From: Micromonospora_J zhanjiangensis
GTDB taxonomy: Bacteria > Actinomycetota > Actinomycetes > Mycobacteriales > Micromonosporaceae
NCBI RefSeq assembly: GCF_042650605.1
Contig: NZ_JBHSBN010000042.1
Location: 1 to 36,266, forward strand
Length of the DNA stretch: 36,266 nt
Reading direction: 5' to 3'
This document shows, piece by piece, positions 6,878 through 15,518 of this stretch. Positions within the stretch are counted from its first letter, which is position 1. Each line of letters begins with the position of its first letter. The position numbers were made by a program, and so were the translations under genes. Under the pieces are notes generated by a model that was not told the origin of the DNA, made no database searches, and saw only the letters and a list, made by a program, of their open reading frames with translations.

Positions 6878-7711
6878 ATGACGACGACAGTTTCGGTCGC
6901 GCTGCGATCGGTGTCGAGGGTGTACCAAACGAGCGCCGGGCCGGTGACCGCGCTGGACGAGGTGAGCGTGGACTTCGCCGCGGGGACGTTCACGGCCGTG
7001 ATGGGCCCGTCCGGCTCGGGCAAGTCCACCCTGTTGCACTGCGCCGCCGGTCTGGACCGGCCCACCGCCGGTACGGTCAGCATCGGCGGCACCGACCTGG
7101 GCGGGTTGGACGACACGGGTCTCACGCTGCTGCGCCGGGACCGGGTGGGCTTCGTGTTCCAGGCGTTCAACCTGGTCTCCGCGTTGACCGCCGCGCAGAA
7201 CATCGGGTTGCCGGAGCGGCTGGCCGGCCGGCGGCCGGACCCCGACCGGGTGGCGGCGGCGCTGGCCGCGGTGGGCCTGACCGGCCGGGGCGGGCACCGG
7301 CCCGGTGAGTTGTCCGGCGGCGAGCAGCAGCGGGTGGCGATCGCCCGGGCGCTGAACCTGTGTCGATCTCCCGGCGCGGGCCGTCGTCCGTCGAGGGTGA
7401 CGGCGGCGCTCGCGCGCCGCGCGGTCCGGGTCGACGACGCTTCGTCGGTGACCGGGCCGGCGGTGCTGTTCGCCGACGAACCGACCGGGGCGCTGGACAC
7501 CCGGACCTCTCGGCAGGTGCTGGAGTTGCTGCGGTCGACCGTGGACGAGCGTGGCCAGACCGTGGTGATGGTCACCCACGACCCGGTCGCCGCGACCTAC
7601 GCCGACCGGGTGCTGCTGCTGGCCGACGGCCGGGTGGCCGACGACCTCGGTGGCGGCCTGACCGCCGAGTCGGTCGCGGCCCGGATGACCCGGCTGGAGG
7701 CGACGTGCTGA
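6878..7711 (+). CDS. ABC transporter ATPase (MacB/LolD type) with an insertion
   Basis: A 277-aa ATPase that powers the adjacent FtsX-type permease. Walker A is GPSGSGKST (43-51), the Q-loop is FVFQAFNL, the signature is LSGGEQQ (145-151), Walker B is AVLFADEP (195-202) with a GALD D-loop, and the switch histidine lies in VTHD. Between the signature helix (VAIARAL) and VTGPAVLFADEP lie about 31 extra residues (160-190, nt 7355-7447) that start NLCRSPGAGRR and end RVDDASS. Relatives in this family pass directly from ARAL to a short linker and Walker B. The insert keeps the frame and all motifs remain, so the protein may still work. The stop overlaps the permease start by 7 nt. Confidence 0.93.
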   Translation: MTTTVSVALRSVSRVYQTSAGPVTALDEVSVDFAAGTFTAVMGPSGSGKSTLLHCAAGLDRPTAGTVSIGGTDLGGLDDTGLTLLRRDRVGFVFQAFNLVSALTAAQNIGLPERLAGRRPDPDRVAAALAAVGLTGRGGHRPGELSGGEQQRVAIARALNLCRSPGAGRRPSRVTAALARRAVRVDDASSVTGPAVLFADEPTGALDTRTSRQVLELLRSTVDERGQTVVMVTHDPVAATYADRVLLLADGRVADDLGGGLTAESVAARMTRLEATC

Positions 7712-10101
7712 CCTGGGCGGGGCTGCGCGAACGGTGGGCGTCGCTGGTCGGTACGTTCGTCGCGCTCGCGCTCGCGGTGGCGCTGGTGTCGATGTCCGCG
7801 CTGCTGCTGCTCTCCGCGACGCCACGGACGCCGGACCGGTACGCCGCCGCGGCGGTGCTGGTGCGCAGCCCCGCGGCCGCCCCGGACACGGACACCTTCC
7901 GGGAAAGCCGGCCGTGGTCACCGGAGCAGGCAGCTGACCTCGTGACGCGGCTCGGCGCGTTGCCCGGGGTGGCCGCCGCCGTGCCGGACCGGTCGTTCTA
8001 CGTCCAGGCGGTCCGCGACGGGCGGCCGGTGGGTGCGCCGGAGCCGGGCGTGCCGCAGGGACACGGCTGGGCCAGCCTCGGCCTGTCGCCGTACCGGCTG
8101 GTGGCCGGGACCGCTCCGGAGCGTGCCGACCAGGTGGTCGTGGACCGGGGGCTCGGGCTGCGCCCCGGTGACCGGGTGACCCTGCTGACGGCGGCCGGGC
8201 CCACCCCGTACACCGTCTGCGGGACCACCGACGGGCCCGGCTTCCATCTCAGTGACGCGGCGGCCGCCGGGTTGGCGCCCGGGGTTCGGGTGATCGGGCT
8301 GGTGCTGCGGCCGGACGCCCGGGCGGGCGAGGTGGCCGCCGCGGCCCGGTCCGTGGTCGGCGACGCGGGTACGGTGCTCAGCGGCGCCGCGCGGGCCGAG
8401 ACCGAACCCCGCTCCGACGCGCGGACCCGGTGGATCGGGTTGCAGGTGCTGACCGCCGTCGCGGCCCTGACCGGCTTCGTGTCGATCTTCGTGGTGGCGG
8501 CCACGTTCGCCTTCGCGGTGTCCGGCCGGCGCCGGGAGGTGGGGCTGCTGCGGGCGGTCGGCGCCACCGGCCGGCAGGTCCGCCGGATGCTGTACGCCGA
8601 GGCCGCGGTGATCGCCGTCGGCGCCGGCGCGCTGGGTGCCCCGGTGGGCGCGGTGCTCGCCACGGTGCTCGGTGACGTGCTGGTGGACGTGGGGATCGAA
8701 CCGGCCGGTTTCACCGTGCGCCTCCCGCTCTGGCCGCCGGCCGTGGCGGTCGCCGGCGGGGTGCTGGTCGGGCTGCTGGGTGCCGCCTCGACGGCCCGCC
8801 GGATGTCCCGGACCTCGCCGCTCGCGGCGCTGCGGACCGCCGCGGTGGACGAACGGCCGCTCGGCCGGGCGCGCTGGATCACCGGCGGGCTGGCCACCGC
8901 CGGCGGGCTCGGGCTGGCGGTCGCGCACGTCGGCGGCGATCTGCGGGACCTGGCCACCAGCAGCCTGTACGCCGCGATGGCGCTGATCGTCGGGTTGAGC
9001 CTGCTCGCCCCGGTGGTGGTGGGGCCGGTGGTCCGGGCGGTGTGCCGGCCGTTGCGCCGGCTGCCCGGTGGTGGCGCGACCGTGCTGCTGGCTCGGGGCA
9101 ACGTGCTGGCCAATCCGCGGCGGACCGCGTCGACGGCGGCCCCGGTGCTGCTCACGGTCGGCTTCGCGGTGCTGGTGACCGGGCTGGTGCAGACCTCGGC
9201 GGGCGCGTACGCGGCGGGTCGGGGCGCGCGCAGCGGCGCCGCCGCGGTGCTCGTCCCGGACGGTACGCCGGGCCTGTCGGACGCGGCCGTGGCGGCGGTG
9301 TCCGGGGCGGCGTTGTTGCCCACCGTCGGTTACGTCGGCACCCGACCGGTCACCGCGGCCGGGATGGACCCGCACCGGCCGCGCGGCGGGATCGAGGTGA
9401 CCGAGGGCGGGCTCGCCGGTCCCGGCGGCGTCGCCGTCGCCGCCGGCACCGCGGCCCGGCTCGGCTGGCGCACCGGTACGGTCGCCACGGTGACCTTCGC
9501 CGACGGGCGGGCCACCGAGCTGCGGGTGACGGCGCTGGTCGCCGACGGCACGGCACCGGCCGAGTTGCTGCTGGACCGCGCGACGGTCCGCGCCCACGAT
9601 CCGTCCGCGCTGACCGAGGCGGTGCTGCTGACCGGCGGGCCGGCGGGGCCGGTGCCGCCGGAACTCGGGGCCCGGGTCACCGACGTCGGTGCCTGGGCGG
9701 CGGCGCGGGACGCCGAGGACGACCGACTGGTGTGGATCTTCACGGTGCTCCTGATCGCCGTGTCGGCCGGCTACGCCGCGATCGCGGTGGCGAACACGCT
9801 GCTGATGGCGACGGCCGCGCGCCGGGCGGATCTGCGCGTGCTGCGGCTGTCCGGGGCCACCACGGCGCAGGTGCTGCGACCGGTGGCGGTCGAGTCGGCC
9901 CTGGTGGTGGCCATCGGCACCGGGCTCGGGCTGCTGGTCTCGCTGCCGGCGCTGCTCGGCATGCGGGCCGGGCTGGCCGAGCAGGTCGGTACGGCGGTGC
10001 CGCTGGTGGTGCCCTGGCCGGTGCCGCTGTCCGTGGTGGGCGTCTGCCTGCTGCTCGCCCTGCTGGCCAGCGTGCCACCGGCCCGGCTGGCCCTGCGCTG
10101 A
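7705..10101 (+). CDS. FtsX-like ABC permease, duplicated core
   Basis: A 798-aa membrane protein of the MacB/FtsX permease superfamily, starting at GTG 7705 inside the ATPase gene. An N-terminal membrane helix (about residues 14-34) leads to an extracytoplasmic domain. Then comes a first block of three helices (VLTAVAALTGFVSIFVVAATFAFAVSGRRREVGLLRAVGATGRQVRRML). Further helices precede a second large outside domain, and a second FtsX block lies near the C-terminus (IAVSAGYAAIAVANTLLMATAARRADLRVLRLSGATTAQVL). The repeated 'RR.E..LLR..GAT..QV' motif is the coupling region facing the ATPase. Such pairs usually extrude peptides, lipids or antibiotics. The neighbouring two-component system suggests an inducible envelope-stress or drug-detoxification exporter (inference). 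Confidence 0.93.
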   Translation: MLTWAGLRERWASLVGTFVALALAVALVSMSALLLLSATPRTPDRYAAAAVLVRSPAAAPDTDTFRESRPWSPEQAADLVTRLGALPGVAAAVPDRSFYVQAVRDGRPVGAPEPGVPQGHGWASLGLSPYRLVAGTAPERADQVVVDRGLGLRPGDRVTLLTAAGPTPYTVCGTTDGPGFHLSDAAAAGLAPGVRVIGLVLRPDARAGEVAAAARSVVGDAGTVLSGAARAETEPRSDARTRWIGLQVLTAVAALTGFVSIFVVAATFAFAVSGRRREVGLLRAVGATGRQVRRMLYAEAAVIAVGAGALGAPVGAVLATVLGDVLVDVGIEPAGFTVRLPLWPPAVAVAGGVLVGLLGAASTARRMSRTSPLAALRTAAVDERPLGRARWITGGLATAGGLGLAVAHVGGDLRDLATSSLYAAMALIVGLSLLAPVVVGPVVRAVCRPLRRLPGGGATVLLARGNVLANPRRTASTAAPVLLTVGFAVLVTGLVQTSAGAYAAGRGARSGAAAVLVPDGTPGLSDAAVAAVSGAALLPTVGYVGTRPVTAAGMDPHRPRGGIEVTEGGLAGPGGVAVAAGTAARLGWRTGTVATVTFADGRATELRVTALVADGTAPAELLLDRATVRAHDPSALTEAVLLTGGPAGPVPPELGARVTDVGAWAAARDAEDDRLVWIFTVLLIAVSAGYAAIAVANTLLMATAARRADLRVLRLSGATTAQVLRPVAVESALVVAIGTGLGLLVSLPALLGMRAGLAEQVGTAVPLVVPWPVPLSVVGVCLLLALLASVPPARLALR

Positions 10102-10111
10102 CCCGACCCGA

Positions 10112-10154
10112 CCGGCGTCCCCACCGGCTCGCCGGCAGCCGGTGGGGACGCCGG
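10112..10154. terminator. 16-bp hairpin between convergent genes
   Basis: The arm 10112-10127 (core GGCGTCCCCACCGG) pairs perfectly with 10139-10154 (core CCGGTGGGGACGCC) around an 11-nt loop. It lies 10 bp after the permease stop and just before the stop of the CBS-domain gene on the minus strand, so it is probably bidirectional. Confidence 0.85.
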
Positions 10155-10160
10155 GCCCGG

Positions 10161-11474
10161 TCAGCCGGTGGCGGTGTCCAGGGCCGGTTCCGGGTCGGGA
10201 GCCGGCGGGGCGGTACGGCGCAGCCGTACCCGGACGATGGCGTGGTGCGCCACCTCCAGCACCTCGAACACGCAGCCGTCGATGGCCACCGTCTCCCCGG
10301 CGTCGGACGGGATCCGGCCGAGGACGGACAGGATCAGGCCGGCGACCGTGGTGTAGTCGCCGGCCGGCCGGCCCGGCAGCTCGATGCCGATGTCGGGCAG
10401 GTCGTGGATCGGGAAGGTGCCGGGCAGCAGCAGCGCGCCGTCGGGCTCGGTGCGTACCCCGCGGACGTCCCGGTCGGTCTCGTCGTAGATCTCCCCGACG
10501 ATCTCCTCCAGCACGTCCTCCAGGGTCACGATGCCGTCCACCGCGCCGCGCTCGTCGACCACCAGGGCGATGTGCTGCCGTTCGGTCTTGAACTGGCGCA
10601 GCGCCTCGACCACCGGCAACGAGTCCGGCAGCAGCATCGGCGGTCGGGCGTAGTCGTCGATCGGCCGGTCGTCCGGCACGCCGACCAGGTCCCGCAGGTG
10701 CACCACGCCGACCGCGTCGTCGAGCATGCCGTGCCGGACCACCGGGGCCCGGGAGTTGCCGGAGGCGGCCAGCACGATCCGGGCCGCCTCGGCCGAGGTC
10801 CCGCTGTCCAGGCAGAAGACCTGCAGCCGGGGCACCAGCACGGCCCGCAGCCGCCGCTCGGCGATCTCGACCGCGCCGGCGATGATGGTCTGCTGTTCCA
10901 GGGTCAGCCCGTGATGTCCGGAGACGATGTCCCGCAACTCGTCCGGGCTGATCTCGTCCCGTTGCGGTTTCGGGTCCACCCCGGCGAGCCGGACCACCAG
11001 GTCGGTGGTCACGCCGAGCGCCCACACCGCCGGTCGGGACAGGCTGGCCAGCAGGTCCAGCGGGCGGGCCACCACCAGGGCCCAGCGTTCCGCGCGCTGC
11101 ATGGCGATCCGCTTCGGGGCCAGCTCGCCGAAGACCAGGGTGACGAAGGTCAGCGCCAACGTGACCAGCACGATGGCGACCGGCTCGGCGGCGGTGCCGA
11201 GCACCGCCAGCAGCGACACCAGCGGCCGGGCGAGGGACACCGCCGCGGCCGCCGAGGCGAGGAACCCGGCCAGGGTGATGCCGATCTGGATGGTGGCGAG
11301 GAAACGGTTCGGGTCCTTGGCCAACCTGGCCAGCACCCGACCGGCCCGGCTGCGCCGTTCCAACCGCTGCAGCTGGCTCTCCCGCAGCGAGACCAGCGCC
11401 ATCTCGCTGCCGGAGAACGCCGCGTTGACGATCACCAGAACGCCGACCAGGGCCAGTTGCATCCACGTCTGCAC
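10161..11474 (-). CDS. CNNM/HlyC-CorC family membrane protein with CBS pair
   Basis: A 437-aa hemolysin C/CorC-like protein. The N-terminal CNNM (DUF21) domain has membrane segments around 5-25 (LALVGVLVIVNAAFSGSEMALVSL), 70-95, 100-125 and 135-160, with the family's FGELAPKRIA motif. A CBS pair follows (about 205-330, including DERGAVDGIVTLEDVLEEIVGEI). The CorC_HlyC domain closes the protein (LLLPGTFPIHDLPDIGIELP to the end). These proteins act in Mg2+/Co2+ homeostasis at the membrane. GTG 11474 was chosen because GAGGAG lies 9 nt upstream; the longer open frame before it is Arg/Pro-rich and unlike the family. Its function relative to the NRAMP-like transporter at 2714 is open. Confidence 0.93.
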   Translation of the reverse strand: MQTWMQLALVGVLVIVNAAFSGSEMALVSLRESQLQRLERRSRAGRVLARLAKDPNRFLATIQIGITLAGFLASAAAAVSLARPLVSLLAVLGTAAEPVAIVLVTLALTFVTLVFGELAPKRIAMQRAERWALVVARPLDLLASLSRPAVWALGVTTDLVVRLAGVDPKPQRDEISPDELRDIVSGHHGLTLEQQTIIAGAVEIAERRLRAVLVPRLQVFCLDSGTSAEAARIVLAASGNSRAPVVRHGMLDDAVGVVHLRDLVGVPDDRPIDDYARPPMLLPDSLPVVEALRQFKTERQHIALVVDERGAVDGIVTLEDVLEEIVGEIYDETDRDVRGVRTEPDGALLLPGTFPIHDLPDIGIELPGRPAGDYTTVAGLILSVLGRIPSDAGETVAIDGCVFEVLEVAHHAIVRVRLRRTAPPAPDPEPALDTATG

Positions 11475-11753
11475 CGCTTCAGTCTCCTCACACGGCCCGA
11501 CCACCGGTGGTTCCGGCCTCGGGCGGGTCCGGCGGCGACCACGGGTCGACGCCGGTCGTGGCTGTGACACACCGTCGGCTGCCTCTTGCCCCGCGGGCGG
11601 CTCGGCGAATCCCGAAGCCCGGTACCGACCGGACGCCCGCCCGCACCCGCCGGCCGGTGCCCTGCACCGCGGCCTGACCCGGGACGGCAAGAAACGGCCA
11701 GCGGAACACGCCGGCGCAGACCCGCCCGGACCGGCCCCGCACCGGTGCGCCGC
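11475..11753. other. Intergenic gap, no gene seen
   Basis: 279 bp between the CBS-protein start and the marR stop, both on the minus strand. Only the weak hairpin CGGCGCA/TGCGCCG (11712-11718 with 11746-11752) near the marR 3' end stands out. A promoter for the CBS gene should lie here, but I see no convincing -35/-10 pair. Confidence 0.6.
11712..11752 (-). terminator. Possible marR terminator
   Basis: Seven-bp arms CGGCGCA (11712-11718) and TGCGCCG (11746-11752) enclose a 27-nt GC-rich loop immediately after the marR stop. It is a weak candidate because the loop is long and there is no U-tract. Confidence 0.35.
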
Positions 11754-12287
11754 TCAGCCCGCGTCGAGGGTGGACTCGATCCAGCGTTGCCACCACTGGG
11801 TCTCCGGGAGGTCCCCGGCGGCGGTGACGACGGCGTCGAGCACCCCGGTCACCTCGGTCGGGTCCTCGATCGGCACGGCGTCGACCAGTCGCCGGATCTC
11901 GGCGTGGCGGCGCCGCATCACCTCGCCGATCAGGTCCTTGCCCGACTCGCTCAGCGCCAGCCAGGCCACCCGCCGGTCCGGTTGCCGGTGCTGGCGGGTC
12001 AGCAGGCCACGACGGATCAGCCGGTCACAGGTGCGGGTCACCGTCGAGGGGTGCAGGGCCAACTCCCGGGCCAGGTCGACGGTGCGCTGCGGGCCGCGGG
12101 CGGCGAGCAGCACCACGATCCGGTACTGGGACAGCGTCAGGTCGATGTCGAGCATGTTCAGGCTCCGGGCCGTGATGCCGACCAGGATCCGACTCAGCGC
12201 CGCGAGCGCGTCCACCACCTCGGCCAGCCCGTCGGCGGCCGGGTGTGCGCCGGGCGGGAGGCCGTCCGGGGCCGGCTGCGGGGTCAC
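11754..12287 (-). CDS. MarR-family transcriptional regulator
   Basis: A 177-aa winged-helix regulator. The core reads LTLSQYRIVVLLAARGPQRTVDLARELALHPSTVTRTCDRLIRRGLLTRQHRQPDRRVAWLALSESGKDLI. It has the recognition helix at PSTVTRTCDRLIRRGL and the wing with the conserved DRR motif, flanked by helices for dimerisation. GTG 12287 is preceded by GGGGA about 9 nt upstream. A longer N-terminus in frame is Pro/Gly-rich and improbable. It is divergent from the solute importer at 12640, with a 12-bp palindrome (12402-12413) between them. I infer that it autoregulates and controls the importer; its ligand is unknown. Confidence 0.93.
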   Translation of the reverse strand: MTPQPAPDGLPPGAHPAADGLAEVVDALAALSRILVGITARSLNMLDIDLTLSQYRIVVLLAARGPQRTVDLARELALHPSTVTRTCDRLIRRGLLTRQHRQPDRRVAWLALSESGKDLIGEVMRRRHAEIRRLVDAVPIEDPTEVTGVLDAVVTAAGDLPETQWWQRWIESTLDAG

Positions 12288-12401
12288 CTCGGTCCCCGAC
12301 CGGCGGCCTCGGCGGGCCGGGGAGACGGCCCGGATGGGGTGATCGGGGCCACCCCGAGGGACCCCGGGTACGGACAGTAACGTGGCACCATCCAATGATT
12401 G

Positions 12402-12413
12402 CATGTATACATG
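12402..12413. promoter_or_regulatory. Palindromic operator candidate between marR and the importer
   Basis: CATGTATACATG is a perfect 12-bp palindrome inside a locally AT-rich stretch. The left flank TTG extends it to TTGCATGTATACATG, resembling the inverted repeats bound by MarR dimers. It lies about 115 bp upstream of marR and 225 bp upstream of the importer genes, so one dimer could affect both promoters. Confidence 0.6.
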
Positions 12414-12588
12414 TTCTGACGCTGAGCAGACCCGCCACCGGTAGGGGGCGCCTGCCACACCGAGGGGCGTAGCGAGTCATCCAGGCTTGTGACAAATCCA
12501 ACCGCCTTGATGATTTTCGCGGCTCTCAGGTTGCTTTCAGGAGTCCGCCCGTTATGTCATAGCCGTCCCGGCGGACGCCCGGTTCTTT

Positions 12589-12627
12589 CCTGGCACAGGC
12601 GCGCCGCTTCCGTCACGAGCTGCCAGG
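12589..12627 (+). promoter_or_regulatory. Leader hairpin touching the importer ribosome binding site
   Basis: CCTGGCA (12589-12595) can pair with TGCCAGG (12621-12627). The last three bases of the right arm are the start of the strong AGGAGGAGG ribosome binding site (12625-12633) of the first permease. An upstream stem GTCCGCC/GGCGGAC (12543-12549 with 12570-12576) adds structure to the leader. It may tune translation; no known riboswitch class is recognised. Confidence 0.4.
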
Positions 12628-12639
12628 AGGAGGTGACAG

Positions 12640-13425
12640 ATGACCCTGTTCGAGTTCCTGGAAAGCCGCCGTGAGCTGCTGGTCGCCCAAGCTCTGGAGC
12701 ACACCACCATCGTGCTGGTCGCGGTCGCGCTCGCGACCGTCATCGGAGTCCTGACCGGCATCGCCACCTACCGGAATCGGCGCCACCGGTCGATCGCCGT
12801 CGCGGTCGCGGCCACCGTCATGACCATCCCGTCGTTCGCCCTGCTCGGTCTGCTGATCACGCCACTCGGGCTGGGCTACGTCCCCGCCCTGGTGGCACTG
12901 ACCCTGTACGCCCTGCTGCCGATCATCCGCAACACCGTCGTCGGGCTGAGTGAGATCGACCCCGCGCTGACCGAGGCCGCCCGCGGCATCGGCATGGGCC
13001 GGATCCGCACGCTGACCACCGTGGAGATCCCGTTGGCCTGGCCGGTGATCCTCGCCGGAATCCGGGTCTCCACCCAGGTGACCATGGGCATCGCGGCCAT
13101 CGCCGCGTACGTCGGTGGCCCCGGACTGGGGCACCAGATCTACGGCGGGCTGGCCAACCTCGGCGGCGCCAACTCACTCAACCAGGCGCTGGTCGGCACC
13201 GTCGGCGTGGCCCTGCTGGCGCTCGTCGCCGACGGCCTGCTGTGGCTGCTCGGCCGGTTCACCCGGGTCGGCCGGCGCGCCGAGGCGCTGGAGCGCCGGT
13301 CCGGCGCCGCCGGACCGACCGCCACGAACCCGACCGCCGACGCCAGCCTGGCCGTCGCGGCGGCCGCCGCCACCCCCGGTGCCCCCGCCACCGTCTCCGC
13401 AACCAGCAAGGAAGGTCCGCGATGA
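12640..13425 (+). CDS. Compatible-solute ABC permease (OpuCB-like)
   Basis: A 261-aa permease of the OpuC/ProW class for osmoprotectants such as glycine betaine, carnitine or choline. Five or six membrane segments run from about residue 17 to 225. The binding-protein-dependent transport (EAA) loop reads LTEAARGIGMGRIRTLTTVEIPLAWPVILAGIR. The C-terminal ~45 residues form an Ala/Thr/Pro-rich cytoplasmic tail that relatives do not need. AGGAGGAGGTGA precedes the ATG at a good distance. The stop overlaps the ATPase start (ATGA). It pairs with the second permease at 14666 to form a heterodimeric channel. Confidence 0.92.
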   Translation: MTLFEFLESRRELLVAQALEHTTIVLVAVALATVIGVLTGIATYRNRRHRSIAVAVAATVMTIPSFALLGLLITPLGLGYVPALVALTLYALLPIIRNTVVGLSEIDPALTEAARGIGMGRIRTLTTVEIPLAWPVILAGIRVSTQVTMGIAAIAAYVGGPGLGHQIYGGLANLGGANSLNQALVGTVGVALLALVADGLLWLLGRFTRVGRRAEALERRSGAAGPTATNPTADASLAVAAAAATPGAPATVSATSKEGPR

Positions 13426-14669
13426 CCGACGATGTCATGATCGACCTGCAGCAGGTCAGCAAGTCCTACCGCGGACAGAAGGCCCCCGCGGTGGAGAACG
13501 TGTCCATGCGCATCCACCGGGGTGAGATCGTCGTGCTGGTGGGCCCGTCCGGCTGCGGCAAGACCACCACCATGAAGATGATCAACCGGCTGATCGAGCC
13601 GACCGGCGGCCGGATCCTGGTCGACGGCGCGGACGTCACCGCGCTGGACGCCACCGAGCTGCGCCGACGGATCGGCTACGTCATCCAGCAGGTCGGCCTC
13701 TTCCCGCACATGAGCGTGGCCACCAACGTGGGCCTGGTGCCGAAGATGCTCGGCTGGGACCGCCGGCGGATCGAGGACCGGGTGGACGAACTGCTCGACC
13801 TGGTCGGTCTCGACCCGGCCCAGTACCGGCACCGGCTGCCCCGCCAGCTCTCCGGCGGCCAGCAGCAGCGCGTCGGGGTGGCCCGGGCGCTCGCCGCCGA
13901 CCCGCCGGTAATGCTGATGGACGAGCCGTTCGGCGCCACCGACCCGCTGACCCGGGAGAAGCTGCAGAACGAGTTCCTCCGGCTGCAGGAGAAGCTCCAG
14001 AAGACGATCGTCTTCGTCACGCACGACTTCGACGAGGCGATCAAGATGGGCAGTCGGATCGCCGTCCTCGGCGAGCGCTCCCGGATCCGCCAGTTCGACA
14101 CGCCCGAGCATTTGCTGGCGAACCCGGCCGACGAGACCGTCGCGCGGTTCATCGGCGCCGGCGCCTCGCTCAAGCAGCTCAACCTGCGCAAGGTCGAGGC
14201 CGTCGACCAGGAGGACGCGGAGCTGGTCCGGCTGGACGAGTCGCCCGCCTCGGTGCTCAACCGGCTGGAGACCTCCGGCGAGTGGGCGGTGCTCACCACC
14301 GACGCCGAGCGCCGGCCGCAGCGCTGGATCACCCCGAGCGACCTCACGCCGCGACACGACAACCTGGACGGCGTCGGCATCGCGGCGACCACCGTCGAGC
14401 CGCAGACCACCCTGCACGACGCGCTGGACGCCATGCTCGGCTCCAGCTGCGGCTCCGCGGTGGTGGTGGACGAGGCCGGCCGCTACCGCGGCATCGTCAG
14501 CATCGAGAGCCTGATGAAGGCGATCAGCGACATGCGCGAGGCCGAGCGGAACCACAACCGGGCCGTCGCCGACATCGTCCCCGCACCGGTCGTGCCGGCC
14601 GCCCGTACCGACGGCGACCGGACGGTCAACGGTGTGCAGGTGCCGCTGGACGGCGGGGGGCCGCGATGA
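13422..14669 (+). CDS. Compatible-solute ABC ATPase (OpuCA-like) with CBS domains
   Basis: A 415-aa ATPase of the glycine betaine/carnitine/choline importer family. Walker A is GPSGCGKTTT (about 41-50), then QQVGLFPHM, signature LSGGQQQRVGVARAL, Walker B VMLMDEPFG and the switch histidine in FVTHDFDEA. The C-terminal third (about 255-395) matches the CBS-pair tail of OpuCA, which senses ionic strength or cyclic dinucleotides in relatives (SSCGSAVVVDEAGRYRGIVSIESLMKAI is the second CBS repeat). The D-loop reads GATDP where the family mostly has GALDP. It overlaps both neighbours by 4 nt, so the operon is tightly coupled. Confidence 0.95.
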   Translation: MTDDVMIDLQQVSKSYRGQKAPAVENVSMRIHRGEIVVLVGPSGCGKTTTMKMINRLIEPTGGRILVDGADVTALDATELRRRIGYVIQQVGLFPHMSVATNVGLVPKMLGWDRRRIEDRVDELLDLVGLDPAQYRHRLPRQLSGGQQQRVGVARALAADPPVMLMDEPFGATDPLTREKLQNEFLRLQEKLQKTIVFVTHDFDEAIKMGSRIAVLGERSRIRQFDTPEHLLANPADETVARFIGAGASLKQLNLRKVEAVDQEDAELVRLDESPASVLNRLETSGEWAVLTTDAERRPQRWITPSDLTPRHDNLDGVGIAATTVEPQTTLHDALDAMLGSSCGSAVVVDEAGRYRGIVSIESLMKAISDMREAERNHNRAVADIVPAPVVPAARTDGDRTVNGVQVPLDGGGPR

Positions 14670-15442
14670 CCGCGACCACCGTCACCGACCGGCCGGTGGC
14701 GCTGCCGTCGCGCTGGCACGGCATGCTCCGCCGGCACCTCGCGATGCCCGTCGTGATCGCCGCCGGGCTGCTGGCCACCTGGGCGTACGTCGGCTCGCAG
14801 GACCTGGACGACATCGAACGGCGGTCGCTCAACGCCGACACCCTGCTGCGGGTGACCGGGCAGCATTTGTCGCTCAGTGCCCTGACCACCGTGCTGGTGG
14901 TGGTCATCGCGATCGGCGGCGGGATCCTGCTCACCCGGCCGGCGCTGCGCTGGCTGGCCCCGGCCGCCACCACGGTGGCCAACCTCGGGCAGGCCACCCC
15001 GGCGATCGGGCTGCTGGTGCTGCTGAGCATCTGGCTCGGCATCGGCGCCGGCACGGCGTTGATCGGGCTGGTGGCGTACGCGGTGCTGCCGGTGCTGCGC
15101 AACACCATCGTCGGGCTGAACCAGGTCGACCGGCACCTGATCGAGGCCGGCCGCGGCATCGGCATGTCGCCGCTGGCCATCCTGGGCAGGGTGGAGCTGC
15201 CGCTGGCCGTACCGGTGATCCTGGCCGGGATGCGGACCGCGCTGGTCTTCGCGGTCGGCACCGCGACGCTGGCCACCTTCATCAACGCCGGCGGGCTCGG
15301 CGGCCTGATCGTCACCGGCATCACGCTGCAGCGCGACACCGTGCTGATCACCGGCGCGGTGCTGACCGCGGCGCTGGCCCTGGCCCTGGACTGGCTCGGC
15401 GCCATCCTCACCGACCTGCTGCGCCCGCGCGGCATCGACTGA
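14666..15442 (+). CDS. Compatible-solute ABC permease (OpuCD-like)
   Basis: A 258-aa second permease of the same importer. It has a cytoplasmic N-terminus, a first helix at about 28-46 (MPVVIAAGLLATWAYVGS), a short outside loop and five further helices. The EAA loop reads LIEAGRGIGMSPLAILGRVELPLAVPVILAGMR, clearly parallel to the loop of the first permease. The ATG overlaps the ATPase stop (ATGA). The protein ends with a helix ALALALDWLGAILTDLLR. The binding-protein gene follows after 76 bp. Confidence 0.93.
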   Translation: MTATTVTDRPVALPSRWHGMLRRHLAMPVVIAAGLLATWAYVGSQDLDDIERRSLNADTLLRVTGQHLSLSALTTVLVVVIAIGGGILLTRPALRWLAPAATTVANLGQATPAIGLLVLLSIWLGIGAGTALIGLVAYAVLPVLRNTIVGLNQVDRHLIEAGRGIGMSPLAILGRVELPLAVPVILAGMRTALVFAVGTATLATFINAGGLGGLIVTGITLQRDTVLITGAVLTAALALALDWLGAILTDLLRPRGID

Positions 15443-15518
15443 ACCGGCCTCGACCACCCGTCGAGGTCACATCCCGCACCCAACCCGGCGTCGGACCACG
15501 ACGCCACGGAAGGCAGAC

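Noticed and set aside
7918..11466. A 1182-codon open frame on the minus strand under the ABC permease and CBS protein
   Set aside because: It is compositionally an Arg/Gly/Pro shadow with no domain, and it overlaps two well-supported genes, one on the opposite strand.
12288..12458. Longer N-terminus for the MarR protein starting in the palindrome region
   Set aside because: The extension is Pro/Gly/Arg-rich and would cover the operator-like palindrome. GTG 12287 has a ribosome binding site and gives the family length.
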